Source of the DNA: Archilochus colubris
Lineage: Eukaryota; Chordata; Aves; Apodiformes; Trochilidae
NCBI GenBank assembly: GCA_023079485.1
Contig: CM041101.1
Coordinates: 8,513,501 to 8,577,500, forward strand
DNA: 64,000 nt
Reading direction: 5' to 3'
Below the pieces are notes generated by a model that worked only from the letters and a program-made list of their open reading frames with translations, searched no databases and was not told where the DNA came from. Shown in pieces: positions 22,484 through 37,400 of the stretch (its first letter is position 1; each line of letters opens with the position of its first letter). The translations under genes and the position numbers were made by a program.

Positions 22484-25400
22484 CTGGAGAGGAGATACAA
22501 ATGCCACTGCTTCAGCTCAAGTGGAGGACACAGCAACCATTTCCTAAGATACTTCCAGGTTTTTGCCTATTATGGTCCCTTGGAAGTGCCTCCCTCCTGC
22601 TCTAGGTTGGGGTTTTTAAATGACTGAAAATTTCAGGGCAAGTTATGTGTCATTCCTGCTTGCAAGAACCTGAGAGAGTCCAAAGGCAAGAGTTTCTCTT
22701 GAGGCAACACAAAGTGCTGAAAGTGTTTGTACACTTCACACAAGGTCTGAAAAAAATCTCTATCAGGTGCCCAATGCTCCAGGTTCAGAAGCATTTCCAG
22801 ATCTGCTCCAGATCCAATCCCAAGGTAAAATGTTTTGCTTGTAATCTTGGATTCCTATCTTAAAAAAAAACACAAAAAAGCTTAACCTTAAGTCTTAGCA
22901 TCTCAGCTGTGGTTTGCTGCCAGGCTGATGCTGGACATTTATTAGGAAAATCTGCCCAACTTTGATTCCGTGAGCCCAAACATAACCCTGTGCCCAGGCA
23001 CTGCTGAAGGACTTGGAACTTCACACGTTTAAGGCTCTCAGACATTGGGAACCTTCCTGCCAAGATTCCCAAGTTCAGCAACAGTGCTGGGATCAGCAAT
23101 AGTAAATCCTGAAAGCATTTCCTATCAGCAGGCAGCTGAGTGATTGCTAAAATCTCTTTTGCAAATCTGTATTGAGATTTCTTGCCACAGTAATTCCAGC
23201 AAATGCCTCCTGTGCCTTAACCCAGAACCAGTTTATCCCTGTGCCTGGGCTGTCAGAACCTGTGGGGATGGATGCAAAGCTGAGAGTCTGGGTGTCTGCA
23301 GGGATCTGAGAGCTCCAGCTGGGACAGCCCTGTGGCCACAGAGCTCAATCCCATCAGAATAGCTCAGAGGCCACCCCCCTGCACTGCCCACAGCCAGCAG
23401 GCTCAGCATCACACCAAGGAACAGACACAGCATCTAAAACTATTCAATTCCCAATGAATTTGGGAGGGATAAACCCCAGACTTTGGAAGAAGGAAGCAGA
23501 TAACTGGAGCAGATACTGAGCAGCCTCATCTTAACAGGAGAAAATGCAGAGATGTGTGAAAAATTTGCTTCATACCATTGATTTCTTCTGAACAATTGTC
23601 TCACTGATTACTGAAACAAAGAGCAAATCACTGATGCTGTCACCAGTTAATATTGCACCTCGAGTGAGATGTCTGAATAATCACCTATCACTTCAGGACA
23701 AATCCAGTATTTATGGCCTTAATCTCTGAGGGTTCAATATTTGTATTTGATTCAATAGGATGCATTTAACCATTAGAAGAGTAAAATAGTGGTTGAAAAT
23801 TCAAGCATGGGGAATCATAAAAACAGAGCACAAGTGAAGTTGCAAATCCACACCAATTCCACCAGGTTTTTTGGGAGATATTTTTTTACTTTATCTCCAA
23901 AAACAAGGGTGGAGAAGACAGTAAACCTGAAGGTCACTGGTGAAACACAGTGATGTGATGGCCAGTGAGATGGAGTGAGAACCTCCCAGATGAGTTTGCT
24001 CTACTGAGCAGGAAACACATTAACATCTCATAGCTGAGAAAACCATCACAGGAGCTGGGGGAAGGAAAATGCAGCAACTTTTCAATTTTCCCTGTCTGGA
24101 AAGGCTTCATAGTTCCCAAGGGAATGTCTGAAAACCATCTGCATTTAGGCTAGGTTTGAGACATCATCCCTTAGCATTATTTTACCAACCAATTTAGTTA
24201 CCATTAAAATGTTAGACCTGAGCTACTTGCTGCTGCAGATTTCAGGCTCCAAGATTGTGAAATGCCCTGTTCTGAAAGCAGGAGCTCACTGCAGCAGGCA
24301 GGTGGGTTGCTACTTGAGGAGTTATGAAAGTTTTAACTTTTCTTTTAAGGAATCCCTAAGCCAAAGTACCATATTCCTGAGCTTCCTGAGATTTCTATGA
24401 AGTCTGTCTGGTGCTTTCATCTCACTGGCAGTCTTGAAAAATGTTAAACATCAGACATGAGTGCTAACCTTTCCCCTGTGATGGGATCAATCCTCCTCTG
24501 AGACAGTCGTTCCATGATGGATTCATGGGGGAGATTAAAGAAAAACACCCTATGGAGGAGATAACAAGGAAAGGCATTAACATCCTGAGAACATCACTGG
24601 TGACCTTCAGAGTGTGAGTTAATCCTTACCCAAACAACCAGCACACACAAAGGTGGAAAAGGCAGCAGCACTCAAACCTGGGGCACCAAACCCATCCCCA
24701 CACATCCTCCCTTCTCTGCTTCTTTTCCTCTCCTGGGTTCCCAGGCTCATCCAGGCAGGATGCTCTTTGGCAGCACAGGATGAGGGGTCCTGGGTGCACT
24801 GTGGGCACCTCTCCTGGCCCATTGCACCCTGGTGTATGAACCCTCGTGTCTCTGTGGGGGTTTTGGTTCATTCTACTGGGACTGTTCATTTCATATCCTG
24901 CTTCAAAAGCTCTGCAGCAGAAAATTCTCACAAACTGCTGAGAATGAGCAGCCCTGAGCCCCCTGTCCCTCAGCTACTGGAGACTGATCTGGGTGAAGAA
25001 CACATTCAGTGATAAATTCAGAAGGAAATAAAAGATAAGGCTTCCTTTGAAAACTTATTAAAATCAACTTTTACCACCTGAGCATGGCCTGAAGGCTGTA
25101 AATACATCTTTCTTTATAATACACCTTCTCCTGCTGGTGCCTTCCAGGGCAGGCTTCCTGTCTTTGTTTTTTGTCTGCCTCTCACGAAAGAGACTGTAAG
25201 CTTTAGACATTCACCAAAGGAACATTTTACACTGACTGGGTGGGATCAGACCAGATGAAAGGCTGAGCTTTACCTTGGCATGCACAGAGCAGATTACTAG
25301 AATCCTTTGTAGGATTTAAAGTTATGAAAATCATCTCCCTCTTCAAATGTTTACAGATAATGACTTCTATTCACACTGTGGTAACAAAATAGCAGCCAGG

Positions 25401-28400
25401 AATAAAACATTCAAGATCTCGGAGATTCCAAAGACAGGAAAAGAACAACAGTTTCAACACTCTTTTATCCCTTACACTCTAAACATTTTGTTTTTCTTTG
25501 TTTCTGTTGCCCAACAATGGCACAAAAATGTGATTGTCAGAACAGGTAACATCTGATGAGATGTCTCGGGATGAATATTCTAGTAGAGAGGAACAACATT
25601 TATCCAGTCATGATAATTGATACGGCTTCCTGCTATATTCTGAAATAAACAAAACCACTAAAGGATTATAACCTGGCATATCAAGAAAGCTTGTCGTAAT
25701 TCATAGTTGCTAACTCAAAAAGTATTATGGTATTTGAAACAGAAGAGCCTCAAAAACTCCACTTAAAAAGCTGCCAACAAAATGAACTCTGAAAGCCTTG
25801 TCTGAAATTCCCTTCTTTTTATACAAGATGCTTCTTATTATCCAGGCTGGTGTCACCATTAAAGCAGAGTGTAGGGGGAAGATGTGGGAGGGTACAGACA
25901 GCCCTGCTAATATGGGTTTTTTTCCCCCCACATGCATTGCATGATGGTGCACACAGAATATTCCATCCAGCAGCACAAAGTGCTCACCCAATGGTCCCTC
26001 CAGGGGAAGGGAGAAGCCTCACCCTGCTGTCCTGTCCCTGTCCCAGAGATAAGAGAGAACAACACTCCCCAGGCTGTCAGTCTGAAATTGTTCAGAAGCA
26101 GGAAAAAAAAAGATGAAGAGGAAAACCACTGACAGAACTACCAGCTAGACTTAAAATACTTCCAATTAGAAAGCTTCATTATTGTTTTGAAGGAGACACA
26201 CACCACACACAGCCCCAGGAGGCTTACTCACAGGAGTAAAGCCTGTGAAGTGTTAGCCCTGGATATGGGATAATCCCCTTCAGCTCCTCAAGGTATTTCC
26301 AAGGAACATTTTGCCTGTGTCCCTCTCTCAGGCTGCTGTGACTCTGCTCACATCACAAATTTGACTCTCCAATGCCCAGGTAATGTCTGTGCTGGATTTC
26401 TCTCGGAAATCCTCCTCAGGCTGAGGGCTGCCCCTGACCCAGCATTAACAGCAGGGTCTGAACAGCTCCCTCCAAGTACAGGATTCATCCCCAAGCAGAC
26501 TCTGGCCCTTTTCACACACCCAGAATAATTTTATTCACATAAATGCATCCTCTACAAAGCTTGCTTGAGGAATCAGTCAGGCTTTGTATGTTGTAATGTG
26601 TCACAACTTCTACCAAGGGGAAATATGAAACAAATGTCACCAGGCTTGGCAGACAAGGAAACACAGCCTCATATCAAAGATTCCTACATTGTACCACTAG
26701 GGCAGCATCCAGCACAGCTTCTGCTTCAGGACTGGCAAGCTGAGAGCTGAACTCAGGTGAGCAGCACTGAGAGCAGCAGCACCAAGGAGGGATGGGCAGA
26801 GGTGCCCAAGAACCTCAGCACCTCCTGAGCAACAACCAAAAATCACTGGCATCCAGTTACAAACTGGTGGTTTGTGGGCTATGACTGGGCAGAGCCCCTC
26901 AGCCCAGGGCTCTGCGGACAAATGTCCCTCTAAACACTCCTGAGAGGTCACACTGAAACCAGGACAGCTTCAAGCAAAGCTCTGTCCTCTCTGCTTTGTT
27001 CTCTCTCCCAGGAGAGGGATGTGAGAGCAGCTCCAGTCCTGTCAGTTCACCTTCACAGATAATAAAACCACGAACACAAATGTTAAAAGGAAAAAACCCA
27101 AACTTGTGTCAGAATCTTGCCTTTTCCTCACTGCATTTAACATCACTTACCCAATCCAGTACAGCTTCCTGCTACATTAGGGAGAGTAAATTCCTACAAA
27201 TTAATAATGTTGATGACACCTTCACTGTGTACTTAGTCAAATGAGAACCAGTTGCCTTTGGATGGTGATGAAATACACAAGGCCTCCAGCAGCTGGAATG
27301 GAATGCTGTTTTCCTCCCAGCCATCTGGCATTCCAAAAGGGTATTCCAGGGGCTTCTGACTATTCAGAGTTGTCTAAGACCCCCAATAGCTTCCCCTTCC
27401 CAAACAGAGAGAGAGGAGAGAGCAAAGCACTGCTGGTGGAGGTGTTATTTATCTGGGACAGAATGTTTGGGATAATGCATCCCAACCACACACCAAGTGA
27501 AGAAAGGGTTTCTGACCCACACAACAGCACTCAGCTAATCCTGAACTCCGTTTGTTCCAGATGGCACCCAATCCAGTTAATCCCAGTTATTAACAATTGG
27601 CAGTGCTCAGAGTTGTCCTCAGGAGAATTTTCTGGGGGGTAGCTTTCCTGTTTTGGGGATACAATGTCACTGGCTTTGAAGCACCTACAGTAGAAGAATC
27701 ACAGGTTGCCCTATGAGAAGCAGATGCTGTTCTGCTATCTCTGAGTGAGGAATTCAAGCCAGGTCAGGTCCTCCTGCCTACTGACAGTCACCTTCCAGGA
27801 TGGCTCCACTGCCCCCTCAGCTGCCTTCACATCTCAGGAGAACAAAATCTCAGTCTGTAAACCACAGCCTCCCACTGGCTTTGCTTCTGTAATTCAAACA
27901 GAGGTGTTGTATGAGGCTGACCTGGATGGATCCAAAAGCTGACTGCTCTAGACCTGAGTTATTCACTTAGCTCAGATTCTCATCCTTGGCATTTCCCATC
28001 ACCTGGAGTTGCCCTGATTGACATGGGGAGCCCAAAGCCAAAGCCTTCTGTAAAACTATTGTCCCTTAAACTGGACTGACACCATTAAATCTAATTCAAG
28101 TCATACTTCTATTTCATCTTGGGGTGAAAAGTGATGTAGCATGGTATCTGAGACAGAATCCTGACTCCCTCGCTAGCTTTTAACATCAGAGATTATTGAC
28201 TTGCCTGGGGGCTCTACCAGGGCCAGTTCAAGCCTTGCAATAAAGTTAGGAAGCTGGAATTAAATGAACAAACAAATAAAAACCCCTCAGCAACCAAAAC
28301 TGGGCCACTCTTAATGTAGTATTTAAACTATTGAGTTGAAACTGCAACTTTAAAAATAGAAAGCTATTAATCTTTCCCTTATTTTCTTGACTTCTATACA

Positions 28401-31400
28401 TCTTCTCCCCCATCAGCAGGTACCAGCTGCCATATTCCCATTCTTCACGCTCTGCACTCTGCAAAAAAAAGAGGCCCCTGCTGGCCAATTCTTGTTTAAA
28501 ATTGTGCATAATTGATAGTGGCAAATCTACCCCAGCTGTCTCTAAAACCTCTCCAGGGGCAAGAAAAACACTCTCTGTGACTGTCATTAACTACTAAATT
28601 AGCAAGTGCTCCTGGCAGTTTACAACCACATCAGTCTGCTTAAAAAAAAAAAGAAAGAGAGAAAAGAATCTGGAGATCAGATGCCTGTGTGATCTCAAAG
28701 TTACTGCAAAGTTTGCTGGCAGAACTTTGACAGAATCCCAGCTAAATCTGTGAAAAAAAAGAAACAGGAATGGGAAGAGAGCAAGAGAGAGTGAGCAAAT
28801 GAAAGGGAGAAGAAGAGGAAGGGACAGAAGTTACCCCTCTTCTCCAGGCAGACAAATAGAAAATGTCAAATTCAAGGCTAGAAAATGGAGCATCTCAGCA
28901 GGCACAGACCATCCAGCTGAGTATGGAGATATCAGCACAGAGTTATCTGAGGCTCTGGTGCAATTCCCCATGGAAAAGAACTCTCCTGAAGGACTTAGTT
29001 CTGACAGTGGTTACAGTTTTTGTTACTGAGATATAAAGCTGAGAAAGAGCTGAGGCTGTTGACATGTTGGATGCAGGAGCTCTCTCTCTTTCAGAGCTAC
29101 CACAGGTGAGGTCCCTGTGTGACCACTGGCACAAATGCAAGATCCTACATTTGGTTCATGAACCAGAGCCAAAGCAGGCAGGAAAAGAGACAACACTGTT
29201 CCCATCAAGGGATGGAAGAGTCCTGGGGGGCAGCAGGGACTGAGCTGGCAGAGGGACAGGTACCACCTCTAGCAACTGCCCTGACTTTGGATAAACTGTA
29301 AGACTCATTGTTAAAATCAACTAGGTTTTTTGGATTTAAAAGTTTCCAAAAATAGATGAAACTGTCTAAACTTCTGGATCGGGATGGGACCAGAAGCCAG
29401 ACAGGGGCCTGGCCAAGAGATGAGAAAAATCTGCATTGCAGAAAGTGTTTTTCCTGGGTATTGCCATGGGATTATCCCAGTCTGACAAATCAAGTTAGTG
29501 GTTCAAGCTGACAGGTATGTGAAGTTCAAACTGGAGTCCAAGGGACTAATCCCAGCTATATCCAGGTCATCTTGGCTGTACTGACTTTCTAGATACACGG
29601 CTTGGATCAACTGGTTCCCCTAAAGAATGCTCCCAGTCCTGTAGCAGAAAGACACCTGGAACCTGAACCTTTGGCTAAGCCTCTTCTCAAGAACCAGGGG
29701 CCCAGCCACAGGATCCTGAGCAGATCATTTTTCCATAATGACATTTTGCATTCCCAAATCTCCTCTTACAAATAAAACTGGTTGCATAGATCCCATCCAC
29801 CTTTTCCCCAGCCTTGCTGAGGTTCCTCTCCATGCAGCCATACACCAGGTGTTTTACCCATGGGCGGTCAGGCTGCAAAGGATCTTCTGAGGCTGCACAA
29901 CTGACTGGATCTGGATTCTAGTTTATTTCCTACCCTAAATACTACTTCTTCATGTCTCTGCAATGGATGAAATGATCCTTATGCCTTATTTATGCAAGGA
30001 GCTGTTGGGAGGTTTTATTCACTGATATCTTTCACATCTCAGCTATCTTCTGATGAAAGATGCTTGATTCTATTCTGGGAAGTAATTTCCCCCTCTAGGT
30101 TTTGCCGATAAGGGAAAATACATTGCATAAACATTAAAACACAGGTTAATTGGCACAAGTGTTTTGCTCCTTGAGCTCCTATCATGATTCATGTGATGAC
30201 AAGCTCCTTCCAGACACTGGATCTTTCTTTTCAAATGGATGCTCTTCTGTCGAGTAACTACAAAAGGCAGCTAAGTGGGGCACTATTCCCAGGACATGGC
30301 TTCTGGCCAGGGGAGCAAGATGAACAGCATCCTTCATAGCTGCAGATGTTCCTTCCCTTCACCAGCAGTGCAGGGCAATGACTCTTTTAGATGTTTTCCA
30401 CTCTCTTAGATGTTTTCCACCCACCCACTCGACCTGCTCAGCCTTCATCAGCCCAGCCAAGGGGGCAGGGTTCTTCCCCAGTCCCCCCACCAGCAGCATC
30501 ACAGTGGATGCCCCAGCAGCTTGTCCAGGGGGAAGAGGACACAATGGGCTGGATCTCGAGGTGGGAGAGAGCAAAGCAGCTCTGCTGGCCCCAGGCAGGT
30601 TCCCAGCAGTGAAAAGCCCAGAGGTGGTGGCAGGCAGAGCCTCTCCAGGTGACAGTCAGGAGGAGCAGGGGTGGTGTAAACGCTCCATGGGCACAGGGAA
30701 AGGAAAACATCCACAAATGTAACAAATGTTCCCATACCAGGGGCTTCAATGCATTTTTAAAGCTTCTTTTGAGAAGGCAAGATTAGCTCTTTCCACAGAT
30801 AATAAGCAGCTTGGATGCTTTAGTTGCTCCATTCAAAACTGCTTTCCATTTCTTCCCTCATTTTTATTCTGTGCCTCCTCCTTACTCTCAGCTGTTTTTC
30901 CAGCATCTTTGCATTCCCCCTGGAGTTCATTCCAGCAGTGCTTTATGAATCACAGAGGAAGATGGCAGCCAGCACTGCTCCAGAGTAATGTGGCTGGCAG
31001 GATTTCCACCAGCCACAAGGTCAATCAAACTCAGCCTCAGACGATCCAAAGCCCCTGCAGCCCCAGAGGCCCCAGGTTGGGAACCTGAACCCTCTGCCCC
31101 AAATGCAGCCCTGTTTCATCCCTGTGTCCTCGGGTGCTTGCAACCCTCCCTGCAATAATTAGATGCTGCAAAGCAAAACTGGAGTGGGGCAAGAACTCCA
31201 GGGTTAAGCAGTAGCAAACTCACATCAGAACTGCTGCCTTTGCTACCTGCCTGCAGCTTTTCCCTGGCACCTCCTGCTACTACCGAGGAAACCCAGACTT
31301 CTCTTCCTTATTAAAAAAATGGAATCAAATTTAGAGTAAATGCTGATTAAGCTCAAGTGTTCCTATAAAACGCTACATTAAACTCCCCCACCCTGTAATT

Positions 31401-34400
31401 TAAACCCTGACTTTTGTTGTTGGTAGGATATTTGGTATATAAAATAAAAAGAAATGAGAGAACCGACACCAAATAAGTGTAGGATACGGGGGCAAGGGGA
31501 GGGAATAAAAGAATGGACTATAATGTGTCATTTTATATATGTGTCAAAGGAAACCAATTTCATAATAGGGAATAAAAATTCCCTGTTTAAATACTGTCAA
31601 ATAAATCCTCAAATGTAATAGGTTCACTTCTGGGGAAAAGAAAACTAAATCCGATTAAATATTAATGTGGCGTAGTATTAATTAAGAGAGAAAAAAGTCC
31701 ATCAAGAGAACCCCAATATGTTTACTGTGTCCCCAGGAAGCTGGAAAATTTCACAATCAAGTGTGTAAATGTTCTAAAAAAGGGTCCTGAATATTTTATG
31801 AATATTTGTCATAAAACAGAAATAATAACCACTGTGCAGAGCTATTAGAATTAATATTTATGCTGCCCGCCATGAAATATTCATGGGGACAGAGAAAGGG
31901 GGGCCCGTAAGACAAGAATTAATTTACATTGGGCTTGGTTTACCCGCTGGCTTGATGTTTAAAGAGGGGTTGACAAGGCTCCATATGAACCCGTCAGTCA
32001 CTTGTGGATGGAGGTGGGGAGCAGGCAGGGGGAGGGGGAGGGAACCGGGTCCAAGCTGCTGACAGCTCACAGATTGAGTTTCTGACAGCCCTTAAAAAAA
32101 ACCCTAAACGGCCCCCCACCTTTTTTTCCTTCTTCCATTTGCCCAAGGCGCTCTGTACTGCCACCATTCATCCCGGCTCCCCTTCCATCTGCTGAAATTA
32201 AGGAATTAATGAGCGCTATACGCTTTACAGCGGGCCCCAGGAATGTTTACTGATGATTAAATTATAATGCAGCCGAGCTGTATAATTCATGAACCAATTA
32301 AAGGAAGTGTTAGTTGATTTGATGGGATGAGGACGTACAAAAAGCATTTAACTAATAGGGAACCGTGGGCTGCCGGTGGCTTTGGCTTTCTCGGATTACG
32401 CGGCTAATTGCTCTGCTTTATCGGGCTGTCACCGAGAGCCATACATATTTCATTGTTCTCAAATACTTCAATTGTTTGCTTTCGTGTTGCTGCTGTAATA
32501 TGGAGAGGCCCAGCCAAACTTCAGTGTAGTTAAAGCAAGTCCTCTGCAGAAGGAGGATGCTGCGGGAGGAGGGAGGATGAGCAGGGCAGCAGGAGAAGGC
32601 TGCCTGACAAAGGAGTAACTTAAAGCCTCCGAGTTCAATGTCACTCAGCAATTACATGATTAAAAGGTGCAACATATGATAGTCTTTTGTTTTACAACTT
32701 TTTGGACACTAATATTCTATGCTGACTTCACCACTGAGAAAATATTGCTGCACTAAACTGCAACGTGGGGTTTGTTTTCAATACTGAGGAGCAAAAGAAG
32801 AAGGTGGAGAGGGGAGTATATTAAAAAAAAAAAAATCCAGCAGGGAGGAGCTAGATTGCTGTGGTTATCAAGAATAATACATCTGGTTTCAATTTACATG
32901 GATCAATACTCTAAAATACAGGAGGGATGAGGGAGGTTGATTTCCCATCTGGGAGAATTCTCAGTGTCTCAGATTGCTGCTGAGTCCTGCCAGCTCATCA
33001 CACCAACAGCTTGAGTTTATTGCACAAGGAATGGGGGAATTTATAATTTCTGCTGCTTTACAGAGCACACCACTCCTCAGCCCTACAGCTGACAGGCCAT
33101 GAAATGGATTTGAAGAGGCCCATCAGTCAAGTTCCTCCTGCCCTCTGTAAGAACAGGCAAACTTCCAGCAGTGAAATCCTTAACTCCTCCCCAGAAGTAC
33201 AATAGTGCTGAAGAAGTCAGGTACTACCAGATAAACATCACAACCACAGGCAATAACTGTGGTTAGAGCTTATGATCTACTGAATGAAGCACAAGCTGGG
33301 TAAATTTCTGCTGTTTCTGTGGTCAGTGGTGAAGACTCTGAACTTCTACAGGTCCCTAACAAGACCCGTTGGGTGCTGTCACTCTCCTGGGGAATCCTGA
33401 CCTCCTGTCTAATGCAGAGCTTGCACAAACACCAACCAAATAACTTTCAAGATCCCCTATTGTGTAAAACTTACATTTTGCTTAATCCCTTTCCTCGTGC
33501 CCATCCCCTCCAGGATCTGACTCTGGGAATCAGTCCCTGCAGAGGGACTCAGGGGTGCCCTGGAATGTGTTCCTCCTCCAGATGTGCTCCACATGCACAG
33601 AACATGGAATATCCCTTCCAAATCCACCAGCTCCAGAGAAACCATAGGATGTCCTGGTGTGCCAGAAGCAAAACTCAGTGCAAACCCACACCAGTTTTAA
33701 GGAAGGTTTGGGTAGGTAGGAGCATCCAGCACCCTCCAGACCATGCCAGCTTCACTTGTACATCCCAGCCATGAACCATCTCCCAAACAAGAGCCACAAC
33801 ACAGCTCAGAAAATCCATCTCTGGCCTCCTGTTGGAATTGTTCCATGGTGTATAAAGAATTACATCACACCAGAAAAGCCAAATATCTTCGCAGTTCCAT
33901 GTAGGTGTTGACCACAGATGGAGGAGACTTGAGGAGATTTGCATTCAGTGAATATTTACTTTTTTCTAAAAAGCAGAGCAAGACCCAGAAAGAAGCTGCT
34001 GTAGATCCCACTTCCCAGGACAGGGCTCAGACTGGCAGGTAAAGAGTTGTCCAGGTGGAGAATCATGTAGGGAAAACATTTTAGGATATTAAAGCAAAAA
34101 CATTTCTCATACAGAGTGTCCCTGATGTTAAAAAGGCATCATGCAGAAAAAAAAAAAAAATCCCATTCTTTTAAAGAATTTCCTTCATTCAGAACTTTAT
34201 ATTTTTAGTTTGTCCCTAGCTTCTAGGTTGAGTAATTCAAAACTTTGGCTTCAGACATTACTTTAAGAGGCAGCCTCTGAAATAAGGGCCAATGACACCA
34301 GATACACAGCAGGAAAACTTGCCATTAACCCACTGCATGGTTGAGTAAAATGGAAACTGGATTGCCTGCTCTAGAAAATAGAAAGGTTAAATTGTCTGGT

Positions 34401-37400
34401 AGATAAAGTTGATCCTAAACTACGTGGGCAGTGCCTTGGATCTGAAATCTGCCTAAGCCAGAAAATCATCTGGACAGATACACACAAAACTGAGTGATCT
34501 GGGTAGGCTTTAAATGATACCAGTGCTGGATTAAACACATCTGCAGTTTGTTAAAATCCATTAAATCCATTTATGACACTCAGCACCTGGGATAACAACA
34601 GAGTGTGTGTGAGTGTAGGGAAACCAAGTGACCCCACGTGCTGGTCCCAGACACAGGGAGCCTTCCATGGGGAAAAAGCAGGAGGTGAGACACAGGCCCA
34701 GGAACCACATTCTGCCAATGATATGTAACAGGAAAAGTCAGAACCTGGCAATGTTCAGAAATCAGAAGCACTGCAGCAAGTATTTTCTTTGTTGCTTTTG
34801 AAGTGCCCTGGATCCAATCAATCATATAGAGAAAAACTCCTATTTTTTGGTTCAATGTGGAAAAGCCTATTTGCATTTCAATATGTTCGACTTATCCTGC
34901 CAATAAAAACATGGAATCATGAAGAAGAGATCAGTGAAAAACAAGAGGTGACATCCTGCAGACCTTTCAGATAAAACAGCTCCTTACTTGCAACATTTCT
35001 GTTGATGTCCCAATATTTCTGAATGATTGGGTTTTCAAATGAGATCAGTCAGCATGCAAATAAGGAAACAGGATCAAGACATCTCCCACACCTGATTGGA
35101 TAAGGAAATTATCAAAAGGCCCTTTTTTCATATCAAATTTCCATCACAAAAGGTCAAACTTTCAACTTCCATTACTTTTGCTAACTGCATTTCAGTGCCT
35201 GCCAGCTCATGGCTGCTGTTTGTTTGCAGAGGGAAAAAAGAGAAGTAGCAAAGGATTTCATCTTCTCCCACATCTGTCATGCAGGATGGACAAACATTTT
35301 CTAATCTTATGCTGGTTTTCTCTACAGCCCTCAAAATCCCTGCAGCCAAAGCATCACTTCTAACCTGATTAGCTGTTTTTTATTGTTTTTATTTTTCATG
35401 CAGGTTCTCTTCTTGTTTTCTTTCTTATGGACTGACAAGAGCACCAGCTGTGCTGCCAGAAGGTTTTGTTCTACATTCTGGCCATTTAAAATACTTTTCT
35501 GATGTTTGTCTTGCTAATATATATATATGTATATGCCCAGTAATGGATGTTCCAAAAAAAAAAATAGAAAAAAAGAAAAAAAAGAAAACGTACACAAAAA
35601 ACCCCAAAAACAGCAAAAAACCCCACAGAAAAACCAAAACCAAAACAACCAAACAAAAAACTACCAACAAAACAACACAAAGGACAAAGAGAGCATCATT
35701 CCTCTGGAAATCCTCCCACAGTTGGAGTTTCCCTTGCAGATCCTCCCTGGCCTTCTGCAGGTTCTGATCCATTCCTCTGGTGAGCAGAGACCCCCAGGCT
35801 TTGCCCTGCCTGCTCAGAACACTCAGCTCATGCAAACTCAGAGGGTTTACACCCTGGTGTGTCCACAGAGGAACAGCTCAGCACCCCCAGGTCTCCTCTG
35901 CTGCTTTCCTGGGTTTCAAGCTGAATTTTGGAGCAGCAGAGCAGCAGCATGTGGGGCAAAGAGAAGAAGATGAAGACATTGGTAAAAGGTGCAGGACTCA
36001 TTGTATGTGTTGCTACTGGTCCCATAAAAATTCTCTCTCAACATTATTATCATTGCAACATATATAACCCATCAGATTAGTACCTAGAGACTCCTCCTCT
36101 TCTGATTTTCTCTGTTCTTCTTATTACTCAACAACTAAATGTTTCACAAAGCCATTTCCTCCAGAAATATTTATGTTCCCAGATCTTTATTGGCCCCTCT
36201 ATCATGACCAAGCTTTTATGAGCACTCTATACAGAACTCTGAATTAAATACATAATTCCTGGTCTATCAGTTCCTGCCTTGATGCTGTATTTATCTGTTT
36301 TATACAGCAAAGGCTTGTGGCAAGCTACAGAACACCTTACAGAAAAACTAATTTATACAGAAAAGATATTTCTATCCAAGGCTGGCTGGGTGAGTTAGGG
36401 ATTACAGGAAACTAATGAGGAGCAGGAGGATGCAGGGCTAAAGTTCCAGCAATGGCATTTACTCCTTGTGGTAGGTTTCCTTTCTACACAGTTCTAGGCA
36501 TTAGGCTCTGCACTACCACATGCTGGAAGGAGATGGAAGATGTTCCTTTAAATGCTACACAAATGCTTCTCACTCTCTTGCTGCACCCCACGTAGGAGCC
36601 TGAGGTTCCATGGAGTAACTGGGTATAACCCATCACCTGGTGACTGCTCCCAGGAGTAACAGAGCCTGGCAGCTGCCTCCAGGAGCTCTTCTCCCAAATT
36701 ACCTCCTTCAGCTTTCATGTTCCATTTGGCTTCTTTACCAACAGTCCCTGTGAATGTCTGTATGTACCAAGTAAACTCAAATTTTGGCTTTTTTACCACC
36801 TCAGAGCAAGGCAATGTTCCCAGCTCCTGGTACCCAACCCGAGGCAGCCACAGAACCCAGGCAGACTCTGAGCACCTCTCCAACACAAAGTAACATTTTT
36901 TGGGTTTTATCTCTAGGTCCCCACTCTTCACAAATCTATAGCTACAGAAACTGTGTCCAGTTTACTGTGTCCAGTTCTGGGCCCCCCAGTTCAGGAAGGA
37001 TATCGAGGTCCTGGAGCAGGTCCAAAGGAGGGCAACCAGCCTGGTGAAGGGACTCGAGCACAGACCCTATGAGGAGAGGCTGAGGGAGCTGGGGGTGTTG
37101 AGGCTGGAGAAGAGGAGGCTCAGGGGAGACCTCATCACTCTCTACAACTCCCTGAAAGGAGGTTGGAGCCAGGGGGGGGTTGGGCTCTTTTCCCAGGCAA
37201 CTCTCAGCAAGACAAGAGGGCAGGGTCTCAAGTTGTGCCAGGGAGGTTTAGGTTGGAGATGAGAAAGAATTTCTTTCTGGAGAGGGTGATCAGGCATTGG
37301 AATGGGCTGCCCAGGGAAGGAGTGGATTCTCCGTGTCTGGAGTTATTTAAAAAGAGCCTGGATGTGGCACTCAGTGCCATGGTCTAGCAACCGCAACGGT

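Noticed and set aside
35425..35835. 136-codon minus-strand frame rich in Phe, resembling a membrane protein
   Set aside because: The hydrophobic run is just the translation of the A-rich low-complexity tract.
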